A DNA stretch of 64,000 nt from Galeruca laticollis (taxonomy: Eukaryota; Arthropoda; Insecta; Coleoptera; Chrysomelidae), in the NCBI GenBank assembly GCA_963921935.1, contig OY998185.1, positions 558,001-622,000 of the forward strand, given 5' to 3'. Below the pieces are notes generated by a model, which did not search any database, had not been told where the DNA came from, and worked only from the letters and a program-made list of their open reading frames with translations. The translations under genes were made by a program, and so were the position numbers. Below, one piece after another: positions 22,721 through 33,352 of the stretch (position 1 is its first letter; each line of letters begins with the position of its first letter).

Positions 22721-23555
22721 TTGGAAAATTGAGTAATAAGAGAAGAGAATAGAAAGAAGTTCAGGAAAGGAAAAGAAAATTGAATAGTAAGACAAGAGAA
22801 TAGGAACGAAAATTAGAAAACGAAAACGGAAATTGCATGGTAAGGGAAAGATATAGAAATGAAGTATGAATAGACAATTTATTATTATCGAATAATATGA
22901 TAGAGAATATTCTAAAATAGATGTATCATCATTATTAAAAAAAAATTGTAAAGTAAATAGGTTAGATGTATATACGTATTAGAGTTTAAATTGGATAGGG
23001 GGGAGGAATAGATAATGTTATGTACCAAAATTAATGTAAATATTTAGATTAAGGTATTTCATTCAAATTAGAAAGAAACTGAAATTTATTGAAATGGGAC
23101 TATAGAAAATTATTTAAAGATGATATAAAAAACTCATGGCGCAGAAAAGACAGTTTATATTATTATTAAAAGAAAATTAGAAAGGACATAAACATGTACA
23201 AATGTATTAAATTTTATGATCAAATGATAGATGAATAATTTATTGAGAATATTATATGATAAAGAAGTATGTCAAATAAGTAAGAATATGAAAAATATTA
23301 TAGAGATCTAGAAAAAGTCAAATATAAACTAATAACAAAGATAACTATCAGAATGGAGAATAATAATTATTGAAAATAAAGGATTTAAATTTGAATATAA
23401 TCAAAGAAGTTTGAATATATTAAAATATAAATGGGGGGAGTTGAAGCAGTCTCATTTAGTTATGATCAGTTTAATAATGATTAATAGTATTCGTGAAATA
23501 AGTCAAATTGATTCACCCATTTTGTACTTTATTAGCCATCATTTTAACGAATATT
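22721..23555. other. AT-rich sequence, no gene seen
   Basis: Purine-rich at first (a continuation of the decayed Gag), then featureless. No domain is recognisable in any frame. Confidence 0.4.
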
Positions 23556-23559
23556 TATA

Positions 23560-24180
23560 AAATTGTACTAAGAAAAAACATGTCCAAATCAGTGAACAAA
23601 ATCCTCGCTATATTATTGAAGGATTGTGTGTCTATAAGCAGTGGCAGTTGTGAAACAATCAATATTTGTAATTGTAACGAGATATTTGATAGTTTAGATT
23701 CTACATGAATCTGTGAAACTCAAGTAAGCTACTGACGAAAGTCGTAAGCAGAGAATACAATGTTAATCAAATCCTCATTCAATAAAATCCCGGATGGAGA
23801 TTTATTTCACACATTTTTATCATTAGATTCATTCATATTTCTTGTAGATGTTGCATTTGCCCTGTTGGTGCTTGCCTGATTGAAATTTTTTATCTTCACG
23901 ATAAATATGTGTCTCACGTACTGAAGGATTATGAGTCTATAGAAAGTTGTAGATGTGAAAAACAATATTTCTGATTGTTAGCTAAATAGTCATTATCATT
24001 TGAAAAGAAAATGGTATATTCACTGCAGTTGTGTCATTAGTATTTTATCTATTAATTTCCATTGAATAAAATCCAAGATTGAGATATTTTGTCGAATATT
24101 TTCAACATTTTCATCACCAAGTTCATTCATACTTCTTGTATATGTCGCATTTGCTCTGTCAGTTCTTGTCTACCAATTTA
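23560..24180 (+). repeat. Two-copy tandem duplication, ~295-bp unit
   Basis: GAAGGATTGTGTGTCTATAA (23619) pairs with GAAGGATTATGAGTCTATAG (about 23923). TTCATTCATATTTCTTGTAG (about 23828) pairs with TTCATTCATACTTCTTGTAT (about 24122). The copies have diverged appreciably. No coding is evident. Confidence 0.7.
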
Positions 24181-24572
24181 AGATTTGTATTACGTGCCCA
24201 AACTACGTCTGAAAGATTTTTCACAATATATTTTCTATATTTTTCTATCTTCATTATACCGTCAAGTTTTGTGGTATGTTTTATTATGAATGTCAGTAAT
24301 GGATACAGTATGCAACGTATTATTTGTCGATAGATTGATCTAACGTATGAAAATGGAAATTCAACTGTGCTGGCTGCTTGTCGTATGTTAATGACAGCAA
24401 CTTGTGGATTTACCCAATTATATTTTCCATGTGATATGTACAAACCTATACAGAGTTTGAGTAAACCTTCAGAATTTTACTGTCACATAATTCTATTTGG
24501 CTCTTAGTTTTACAGAAAGCTAAAAGTATAATTTATAGAATTATGTGAGAATTTTTATGATGTTTAACTTTA

Positions 24573-24990
24573 ACCGCGGTTACCACTCTGTTTCAGTAGC
24601 CCTTTTTCTTTTTGCGTGAATTACCCAAGAATCTCTTTGTTGTTGTTTACATATCACGCGATATTCCTACAGCTTCTTTGTTATTTACTATGGGTCGGAA
24701 GGTTCAGGCAGGGGGGCTATATGCGCCTCCGTGTCGATCTTGGTTGTTGTCCTGGAAACTCGGGATCTTCCAATTGAAGGCACAAATGAGCGTTTGGGTT
24801 CCCTGTTGAAATCCGTTGTTTTGTGTTTTCCCATGTTGCGATTAACATCTTTGCTCCCAAATTTAACATCCTTATTTGGTCATACCGTGCTGAAGACGGC
24901 AAATGAGCCAGAAACATGCATGTCCGCGGTTACCACTCTGTTTCAGTAGCCCTTTTTCTTTTTGCGTGAATTACCCAAGAATCTCTTTGT

Positions 24991-24993
<3 letters not shown>
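24573..24993 (+). mobile_element. Fold-back family member F2, rearranged
   Basis: The terminal block CGGTTACCACTCTGTTTCAG ... GCGTGAATTACCCAAGAATC occurs at 24576-24641 and again in direct orientation at 24928-24993. Between them is the family core with GCCAGAAACATGCATGTCCG and TCTTGGTTGTTGTCC. The right end runs into (TA)n; the left end does not. Open frames across it recur in other copies, but they lack domains and are not counted as genes. Confidence 0.7.

Positions 24994-25022
<29 letters not shown>
24994..25022. repeat. (TA)n microsatellite
   Basis: A TA run directly abutting fold-back element F2. Confidence 0.9.
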
Positions 25023-25024
<2 letters not shown>

Positions 25025-26635
25025 AACCAGTCCTCTATTCTGTTAAAACAATTCACAAATTTGAGCAGACATCAAAGTGTTATATTAATACGTATGATGT
25101 ACCAGTATACACAATCAAGTCAAAAATTAAGATTTCATATAAAAAAAGATGAATGAAGTGAGCAAATATATTGTCAGATATGGAGAAAAACAGTTACCAA
25201 AAGGACTTAAAGGATAATGAATAAAAACTAACAACAACATTGTATGAATAAGTATAAAATTTTTACCTTAACAATTAATCCCAGGTCAAGTCAATGTCAA
25301 CATGTGTCCAAATACTCTGAACACTGCCACATGAATATCTGGATAAACAGAATGTAGTATCACTTGTAACCTGAAATAACAAAAATTAATATTCAACTCA
25401 CTAATTAGTTATCTATATTTACTGATGATATTAGTAAAGGTTTAAATTGAAAGAAAACTTCATAATTGGTGACATACGGAACAGAGCCAAGGTATCTGTC
25501 AAGGAAATATGATAATTCAATAATCTTTATAAACAGGAAGTAATCAAATTTAGTGATTTTCTTGCCAACTTAAATTTGTTGGTTACTAATTGAATGTAGA
25601 ACAATAAAGACAAAATTAGTGAAAAATCAAAGATTTAAAACTATACAATTACATATGTATTAATAATTATTTTAGGTTGCAGATTTTGTATAATTAAATG
25701 TAAAGAGTGATACCTTAAAAAGGGAATTATAACAAAATTTGTTATTATAATACATGAAAAAGACATTTTATATAATCCCTAAAACAATATAAACTTATAT
25801 CAATAAGTGTTCATATCCTCCAGAACTGTAGAAATAAATAATTTTACATTTTTTCTAAAAAACATTCAAGTCAACAATTATTGTGACAAAAATACGGAAA
25901 AGCAGGCTATGCATTTGAGGAGTCGAAAGTTTGTTGATTTTATAAAAAAAGACAATCGTGCTTGGGTGGAGAAGATGATGGCTTCTATATAAATCTCCTC
26001 TACAAAATTTATAAAATATAAAAAATTTAAAGTTTTAAGCCAAAAAAGGTATTGAAAGAGTAATATTAATGTTGATTAAACTGTGTGTATAAACGGAAGT
26101 GAACAGAAAGGTGCATTTCGCCGCTGAGAAATCGTCAAGAATTTGGGGGACACTAGCTGCAGTTCAGGTACCGAAGCTTCGAGAAAAAAGGTCTGTGTTT
26201 TTGAGTATTAATTTTGGAATTCCAAAAGAATATAGTGAGCAATAGAATATATAATTTGAACGTTTAAATAATATCACAAAAAAGGCCAAAAACTTTATAA
26301 TATGATAAATATCATATGATATCTATGGATATCCATACAATTTTAATAATAGATAGTATAGTATATATAGTACTTACTTGTTAAATTAAATCATTTCATC
26401 AATTGCTCACGTTGTACATAAAATGTTCATATAACTTCCATTTCTTCCTTCCTTCTGATGCATGTTTGACTTTTTCTATCCATCACTATCCTCATTTAAA
26501 TTCATTCGTATTGCTTTTATGTATATGTATAATTGTATAGTTCAAATTTAAATAACATTAATAATTTCACCAAACTTATGAACATTAGAAGTGTATAAAC
26601 AGTTTATACATATAACATCGACTGTAAATCCACGC
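25023..26635. other. AT-rich intron sequence, no gene recognised
   Basis: The only open frame of note (25807-25992, ending KKDNRAWVEKMMASI) has no ATG or domain I recognise. No repeats stand out. Confidence 0.45.
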
Positions 26636-26638
26636 TTA

Positions 26639-26661
26639 CGCCCGCCGCACATGCAAGCACT
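26639..26661 (+). repeat. Harbinger left terminal inverted repeat
   Basis: CCGCCGCACATGCAAGCACT matches the inverted right end at 29393-29415 with mismatches only in the outermost few bases. Confidence 0.9.
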
Positions 26662-26750
26662 CGCACTCGCATTGTACCAATGCGGCACTCACATTGACGG
26701 GCACTCGTTTACCGCATTTGTTCACACTCTCACATGCTGCCAGTGTTGCG

Positions 26751-28884
26751 ATGGACCTCATCGATATGAGTTCCGAATCGGACGCGGATAATGAATTTTT
26801 ATATAGAGTCTCAGTGATAAGGAATGCAAGAAAAAAGAAGAAAAGAAGTACATACTTAGAAAAAAGGAAATCACATGTAGAATTTGCATTGACTTCTGAA
26901 TTTTCAGAAGAAAAATTCAAAAACTATTTTCGCTTATCCAGGGATGAATTTAAAGAAGTGCATGAGTTAATTGTAACACACTTAGAAGATGAGGGTTGCG
27001 GTGGTCATGAACGCATTAGCTCTGAAGAGAAGTTAGCCGTTTTTTAAGGTAAGTGGATTAATTACTTTCTAGAAAAATTTTATTGTTTAATTGTGTGTTA
27101 AAAATTAAAAAAGTTTCTTAAATTTAATTTAAGTCTAGGAAATCATATTCACTGGATCCTCTTTCATTTTCCACATCTGTTGGCGGTTGATTTAGTGCAT
27201 GGGAGGTATCTGATACGTGAGCAGTAGATGCAGGAGATGGACTGTAACTGGAATAATACGATGCAGCAGTAGAATTCGGACGAGATGGATATTGTGTGTG
27301 TGAAAAGGTTTTTGCTTCTTCTTGTGATACGATACCAAATACGCCATTTTTAATTGTATGTTGAGAGTATGGTGGTAATAATTTTGTAGCCTCGTACATG
27401 CTCATAAAAAAATGAAACAGTGGATCGTTTTTCACATTGCTAATACTAACATCGTTTGTTGTATTCATTAAATGTTCACGTTGTTTTTGCCTTTTGGCAA
27501 CTCTTTCTTCGTGTTCTTCAACTGATTTCTGTAATAAGTTAGTTAATGTATCCCGTTTACGTCGTCGTCTTGCTGGTGTTTCTGCTTCGACTTGCTTACG
27601 TGGTTGATCAGTGTCTTGAGTATAGATTTGAGTTTCTTCATTATTATCTTCAGCTTCAGTTTCTTCGGTATTTTGTTGACCTTGAGATGCGACATTATTA
27701 TCGTCTATATCTTCTTCAGTATTAGTGTCAATGTTCGCCCTATTTGACATATATGGAATTAAGAATTCCATTTGATCTTGGAAACGCCATGGTTTGATGT
27801 TCACAACCCCTGATCCACTTTTAGGCTTGGCATTTTTTTGACGACGAAGAGCATCTCTATGGTTGTTACGGAGTTTTTTCCAACTTTTTTTAGCGTCATG
27901 TCCTGTAAATAAAATTAGTGTTTACGCAATTGCTCAATAATTGACAGCATTAAAATAGCTAATATTATTTTTGCGTTACATTTCAGATTCATTGCGACTG
28001 GGAACTCATACCGGAGTATTGCTTACAGTTACCGAATTGGAGAGAGAACAGTGTCAAATATTGTTGTCAAGGTGGCCATGGCCATTTATATGCCACAACC
28101 TACTACGGACTTTTGGAAACAGAATGCCGCTGATTTTGAGAACCATTGGCAAATGCCTAATACTGTGGGTGCCATCGATGGCACACATGTTATGATTAAA
28201 AAACCGATCAATAGCGGCTCCTCATTCTTTAATTATAAACAATATCATTCCATTGTACTGATGGCGGTAGTAGATGCTCATTATAAATTTGTATTTATAG
28301 ATGTTGGTGCTAATGGTAGATTTTCAGACGGAAGTATATTTGACAATAGTATTTTAAAACGAAAAATAGTAAATCAACAGTTACATCTACCAGAGCCCAA
28401 AGCTCTTCCTGGTCGAGACGACATAGTTGTACCGTATGTTTTTGTTGGTGACGCGGCGTTTCCCCTAATGGAAAATCTCATGAGACCTTATCCTTATAAA
28501 CAGATAATAAATAATTATAGAAACAAAGTTTTTAACTACAGACTCTCGAGAGCAAGACAAACTGTTGAATGTGCATTCGGCATACTGGCTTCTCGTTTTC
28601 GAATATACCTACGGCCATTTGAAATGAAAGTTGCAACAGTGGACAAAATTGTCATGGCAAGTTGTGTATTACACAACTATTTACGCACACAAACAATAGC
28701 TAATAATATTGATGATGACGTCGAGATATTACCCAACAAACATCAACTAGTGCCGTTACCTCGAACAAGAGGACGTTCTTCAGAAAGGGCATTTCACATA
28801 AGAGACCAATTCACAGATTATTTTAACTCCATAGAAGGACGACTGCACTGGCAAAAGCAGAGTGTAGAGAGGGGGAATTATTGA
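26751..28884 (+). pseudogene. Harbinger transposase (HARBI1-like DDE), two exons, one-base deletion
   Basis: Exon 1 (26751-27048) starts at ATG with MDLIDMSSESDADNEF and holds the N-terminal helical region (NYFRLSRDEFKEVHELIVTH). It ends at AAG/GTAAGT. Exon 2 (27987-28884) follows TTACATTTCAG and reads FIATGNSYRSIAYSYRIGER (an HTH-like segment), then the catalytic core. The three acidic residues lie in GAIDGTHV, FVGDAAFPL and RQTVECAFGIL. The joined exons total 1196 bases, one short of a multiple of three. The frame breaks in the T-run at 27040-27045 (six T where seven are needed to encode LAVFLR). This is a recent inactivating slip or a sequencing error. The transposase cuts and pastes the element with help from the antisense DNA-binding partner. 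Confidence 0.9.
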
Positions 28885-29225
28885 AAAAAGCTGTTCATCG
28901 TTAAAATGTACTCAATGGGTAGCTATTAGGAACTATTTTTCTTTTATTTTTTAATTATTAAAAAAAGCTGTTTGCTGTTTAAGGTAGAGTCATTAAAATG
29001 TACTTAGTAGCAATAATTTTTATGTTTGTTTCTTTTATTTTCAAATAAATTTATGTAATTTTCAGCATAATAAAATGATTACTTACCATCTTTCACTTTC
29101 AAATTTAGAGCCTCTGCAATTCTTTTCCAGATTATATCTTTATATTTAATTCGGCAATAATCGGGGTGTTTAAAGTCGTACAGACATTTTTCGCTGCGGA
29201 CAGCTTCAATTAGTTCTTCTTCCAT
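27124..29225 (-). CDS. Harbinger MADF/BESS DNA-binding protein, two exons, intact
   Basis: Exon 1 (29225-29087) starts at ATG and reads MEEELIEAVRSEKCLYDFKH through WKRIAEALNLKVKD. It ends GATG/GTAAGT. Exon 2 (27902-27124) follows an acceptor reading TTTTATTTACAG on the - strand and continues GHDAKKSWKKLRNNHRDALR. Together they make a MADF (Myb/SANT-like) domain over about residues 1-85. A Glu/Gln-rich spacer, the basic cluster RRRRKRD, and a BESS-type motif (DPLFHFFMSMYEATKLLPP) near residue 200 follow. The spliced frame is 305 codons with no lesion. In Harbinger elements this second protein binds the transposon ends and brings the transposase into the nucleus. Its 1184-bp intron contains all of transposase exon 2. 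Confidence 0.88.
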
Positions 29226-29392
29226 CCTTCACTGCCACTCGAAAACTGTGGATCAACTACAAGTGTCACATCGGTTGAGGTTCACGTACATGTACGTTAC
29301 TGCGTTAACAAGTGAAAGCGAATGCGGTATTGTATATAATGCAATAGGTTTGAAAATATAACACTCGCACGAGGCTCGTGTCAACCAATGCC

Positions 29393-29415
29393 AGTGCTTG
29401 CATGTGCGGCGGACT
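29393..29415 (-). repeat. Harbinger right terminal inverted repeat
   Basis: Reads AGTGCTTGCATGTGCGGCGG on the + strand, the complement of the left repeat. It is followed by the TTA target duplication. Confidence 0.9.
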
Positions 29416-29418
29416 TTA

Positions 29419-29704
29419 GTGTTGCGAGTATCTCCATAAGAGCATACATTTCTCTTATGCGCCGACGCAATCATCCAAGGTATTCAGTGCGCATGACTGG
29501 ATGGAATGCAGGAGTGGTATGAGGAAGTTTTGATGTTAAAAATAATGCAAATTTTGATAGTAACAATTTATTAAATCATTTTATAGAAAGTGTTGGTATT
29601 TTATTTTTATTCATGTCCATAAAAATTTTTGCTTACTTCATTCAATCTATATAAGAATTTTTGAAATCATTAAAATCAAAGGTATGTATTCAGGAAAGAC
29701 TTTG
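29419..29704. other. AT-rich gap, no gene seen
   Basis: Short stretch between the Harbinger element and the GC-rich repeat; nothing is recognisable in it. Confidence 0.4.
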
Positions 29705-30500
29705 TTTATGATGTAACGCTCTTGCGTCGTTACTTGACGGGTTGGCGCCTTAACTACAGGTGACGGGTTGCCTCGGGCGCCAGTTTATTAAAGTGGTATG
29801 CTCCACTCGCACCGGGCAGCGTCAGTGAAGAATTAAAATACTCCAGGGGTCACTTTATGGTGGTGACGAAAGTGTTGCGGCCGGTCGGGCAGATTTTACT
29901 TGCCTCCCCGGGTTCGTAACCTGGGTATTAGCTGCTTAACGTTCTTACCTATTTACGGAGGTTTACTGGTAGTTGGAGTTGGAGAGAAGAGAAACCAAAA
30001 GTTACGTATCTACAAAGAGTCTTTATTAAACGGAAAACTAAACTAAATGTCCTCTAATTCGGGTAGGCGGGGCAAAAGCACTAGTACTAACTACTATCCT
30101 ACAGGTTCGAAACGGTCTTTACTACGGTGAACTAAAACAAAGCTATGCAAGCGGAAGCAACAAAAAATGGACTGGGTTGCGGTGGACGGTTAGCGAAAGC
30201 CGGGTGGTGCGGTGGACGGTTAGCGGAAGTGTGCAGAACTACTACGGATTGCAAGCGATCCTCTAGGTTAATCAAAGCTCTACTTTCGAGGGATATGGCT
30301 CTCGGTTTCCGCGGTATCGAAATCTCGGAGTCGCGACGGCCACTACTAGGATGTGAGAACTCAACTTTCTAGTAGCGGACACGGTTCCCCTCGATCGGAT
30401 GACTGAAGGCCCAAACACGGCCGCTACTAGGATGTGAGAACTCAACTTTCTAGTAGCGGACACGGTTTCCCTTTACTTCCCCTGATCGGATTGTACGGCG
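29705..30500. repeat. GC-rich dispersed repeat, possibly a solo LTR
   Basis: The base composition is far from the AT-rich surroundings. It starts near TGTAACGCTCTTGCGTCGTT and contains TTGGCGCC and GGGCGCC boxes. It also has two internal tandem repeats: GCGGTGGACGGTTAGCG at 30178 and 30206 (28 bp), and GCTACTAGGATGTGAGAACT-type units at about 30342 and 30422 (80 bp). No protein domain is found. A solo LTR of another retrotransposon is a guess. Confidence 0.45.
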
Positions 30501-30762
30501 AGAAAGGCCTATTATTTAAATCGATTAATTACATATTACTTTATAAAACCACCTTTTCCCATGTTATTTTGTTTCCTATTATATTTATTATATGAGGAAG
30601 CACACTTTGGATCTCACTTCTTAGAACCCATGTTTTTGTTAATTTTAAAAAATAGTTTAAATTCCGAATATCAGCAGCCTCAATAATTTTGTCATAACGT
30701 CTATGTATTCATCCAACTAGACTCAAGGCGCTTATTATACTTGCTGGAGCGCTCTTATCACG

Positions 30763-30763
<1 letters not shown>

Positions 30764-30801
<38 letters not shown>
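30764..30801. repeat. (TA)n microsatellite
   Basis: A TA run directly left of fold-back element F3. Confidence 0.9.
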
Positions 30802-30807
<6 letters not shown>

Positions 30808-31304
30808 AAAACAGAATGAGCGGGCATATCACCCAAAAGAGGTTACAGAGAATGACTAGTAACCGTAGACATGCATGTTTCTGGCTCATTAGCCTTCATC
30901 GGTACGGCATAACCAAGAAAAGGTGTACAACTTGGGAGCAAGGATGTTAATTGAAACATGAGAAAACACAAACAAACGGATTTCAATAAGATAACCAAAC
31001 GCACATTTGTGCCTTCAAATGGAAGATCCCTAGTTTTCAGGACAACAACCAACAGAGACACGGAGGCGTCTATAGCTCTCCTGCCTGAACCTTCCGACCC
31101 TGGTTATCTTGTTGAAATCCGTTTGTTTCAATTAACATCCTTGCTCCCAAGTTGTACACCTTTTCTTGGATATGCCGTACCGATGAAGGCTAATGAGCCA
31201 GAAACATGCATGTCTACGGTTACCACTCATTCTCTGTAACCTCTTTTGCGTGATATGCCCGCTAATTCTGTTTTTGTTTTATATTCCACGCGTTATTCTT
31301 TCAT

Positions 31305-31305
<1 letters not shown>
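30802..31305. mobile_element. Fold-back element F3
   Basis: The left arm (30804-31000) and right arm (31105-31293) are inverted copies of about 190 bp (AACAAAAACAGAATGAGCGG on the left; CCGCTAATTCTGTTTTTGTT on the right). Each contains the family core ACATGCATGT next to GGCTCATTAGCC or its complement. TA runs abut both ends. The unpaired centre carries GTCTATAGCTCTCCTGCCTG. Mirror-image open frames on both strands simply reflect the palindrome. Confidence 0.85.

Positions 31306-31373
<68 letters not shown>
31306..31373. repeat. (TA)n microsatellite
   Basis: A TA run of about 68 bp between fold-back element F3 and repeat B. Confidence 0.95.
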
Positions 31374-31378
<5 letters not shown>

Positions 31379-32445
31379 CAGTTCCTCTATTTAAAATGTA
31401 AAAGAAACATTGAAATAAGAAAAACTATTTATATTTGTATGCAATACTTTCGATACACACTGTATTATAGGTATAATCAATGATTTTGAAAGATTCTGTA
31501 TAAAAATCAAATGTGACATTTTAATTTTCGGATGACGTTTATGTAGAATATATTTAATGATAGACAGAACTATATTACATTTTGGAGAATATATTTGAAA
31601 TTTTAAAATACAGATGTCTCTGCTATCAGAATTACAATAATAATAAAAGAATTCAAATCTCCCTTTGTTATAGGGGAACATAAATTGGTATTTTTTTTAA
31701 AAAAAGGAATTTTTCGTAACCAAAGGAGAGGAGATTTATTTATTTGAAGAAAGTTTAGTTAGTTGTGTTTGAAATCCCGAAGAGGCAACATCGTAATTAG
31801 AGTTGTCTCAATTTTTGGTAGATAGTAGAAGTTGTATATTTATACAACCAGATTCAAAAGCCATTTCATTATAAAGCCAGTGCGTGCATAATTCGAATAA
31901 GAATTGCATCGTGTGTAGTGAATGTGTTACAGATTTCTAAATAAAATTTAGAAAGTTTTCTGAATTCTAAGATCAATTAGAATTGTACGAGTTGTCCAGT
32001 TATTAGTTGGTGAGTCCGATCCAGTTTCTTTACAATAATTTCTCGAGAAATAATAAGGCCTATTTTTAAATTAAATTTGACATATATGCATCTATTAGAT
32101 TTTTGGTTGCAAACAAAATTAATAAATCATATAAGAAAATTCACATAAGAGAAGAAATGTTTTGAACTAGAAAAATTTGAGTGAAGCTTGTTTTTGACAT
32201 TTATCCTTATCAAGATTTAGATCGACAATTGGAACTTTTATTAAACGTTTTTCATTAGTTTAATTTATAGCATATAGGTTGTAGTAATTTTAAGTTTCGT
32301 AGAAATTACGACTGTTGTTTCGTTGTGATAATTTTGGGAATATTAATTTGTATTTGAATCTAGTAGTATAATATAGAATTTTGCATTCCTACTCACTATA
32401 GTCTTTTTATTAACATTATTTCAGAAAATTAAACATTTTTCATTA
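31374..32445 (+). repeat. Dispersed repeat B, copy 1 (LTR-like)
   Basis: The part up to about 32020 matches 36576-37175 at moderate identity: TTAATACAGTTCCTCTAT at the start, GGTAACCAAAGGAGA-type and AGAGTTGTCTCAA blocks, and TTAGTTGGTGAGTCCGA at the end. Both copies follow a TA run. The shared end at TTGGTGAGTC may mark an LTR/leader boundary. Beyond 32020 (to repeat A at 32446) the sequence is AT-rich and unassigned. Confidence 0.6.
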
Positions 32446-33004
32446 AATAAAACTGTTGATCAAATCAGTGACAGAAATATTGGAAACGTCATCAGAGATT
32501 TAAAGTGCCTTTTATAATATTAAACAGTTACTATAGGTTCTGAACAATAGTGAAACAGATAATTTGGAGATACGTAAAAATTTAAACAAATTTTGAATAA
32601 TTAATTTTTTTTAACAGTTTGATCCCACCCTGAGAGAAGAGTAATAGGTCGATTACACATATAAATTCATTTTTGGAAATACTAAATTAATATTTATTAG
32701 AGCCGGGCATATTTTTGACAACTACTGTCAAAGTAGAAATTTCTTACATAAAGTTTTAAGTTGCATATACAAGAGTTGTCGCTGCGACAATATACATTCA
32801 CGTGAGGTGAATTGAAATTTATCTTTACAGGAAGGTTTACATTAAAATTAAATAATTAAAAATCATCATAGAAAATTATAAATAAATTATAATTTGGCTT
32901 CCAACGCGGGGCAATTATAATTAAAATAAAAGAAGGTATAAGTGTGATATATTATAATTTGTCACCCAAACGTGGGGCAACTATAAAAGAATATTATTGA
33001 ATAT

Positions 33005-33009
<5 letters not shown>
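32446..33009 (+). repeat. Dispersed repeat A, copy 2
   Basis: Closely matches 1-572, including GATCCCACCCTGAGAGAAGA. It ends with PBS-like boxes CCAACGCGGGGC (about 32900) and CCCAAACGTGGGGC (about 32965). As at the left end of the window it is followed by (TA)n and then a Penelope element. Confidence 0.75.

Positions 33010-33053
<44 letters not shown>
33010..33053. repeat. (TA)n microsatellite
   Basis: A TA run abutting the left end of the large Penelope dimer. Confidence 0.95.
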
Positions 33054-33058
<5 letters not shown>

Positions 33059-33147
33059 GGAAATGTTTATATTCTTGGGTTCATAGGTTGTTTTAAATAA
33101 TTAAAATACGATTGTATTTCACATTTTTCTATTGAAAATGGATAAAA

Positions 33148-33187
33148 ATTTTAACGTTTCGCTTCTTCTTTGGAAGCATTTTCAAAA
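33148..33187 (-). ncRNA. Hammerhead-like stem-loop at PLE-C end (left)
   Basis: On the - strand it reads TTTTGAAAATGCTTC, a loop, then GAAGCGAAACGTTAAA. The stem is GCTTC/GAAGC followed by CGAAAC. This matches stem II plus the GAAAC box of PLE hammerhead ribozymes, but TTTGAAA stands where CTGATGA is expected. It is duplicated in inverted orientation at 36359-36400. Confidence 0.45.
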
Positions 33188-33352
33188 TAATATCATTATA
33201 AGAATAAGGTACGATTAAAATATTTGTAAATAGATAAAAACATAACATTAGTAGGTTTTTTTAAAAACATTAATAAAAACACAGAATTAAAATTGACGTA
33301 CTCACCTTAGAATTTCAATGCAACGATACTATACGAGGGAAGTTGAAATGAG

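Larger units (their letters stand above)
26636..29418. mobile_element. Complete PIF/Harbinger transposon
   Basis: TTA target duplications at 26636-26638 and 29416-29418 flank terminal inverted repeats. The left TIR (26639) reads CGCCCGCCGCACATGCAAGC and the right one, inverted, AGTCCGCCGCACATGCAAGC. The 2777-bp interior carries the two genes typical of this superfamily: a DDE transposase (+) and a MADF/BESS DNA-binding protein (-). Both have introns. The exons interleave, so each gene's intron contains an exon of the other on the opposite strand. TTA duplication and GC-rich TIR ends are standard for Harbinger. Confidence 0.95.

Noticed and set aside
24612..24949. Recurrent open frames containing TSLLPN and NEPETCMSAVTT, seen also in copies at 31 and 44.8 kb
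   Set aside because: They recur only because the fold-back repeat recurs. Frames appear on both strands as mirror images and there is no domain or start context.
29905..29935. GGGTTCGTAACC as a tRNA box B
   Set aside because: No box A at the right distance and no cloverleaf. It is an inverted pair within the GC-rich repeat.
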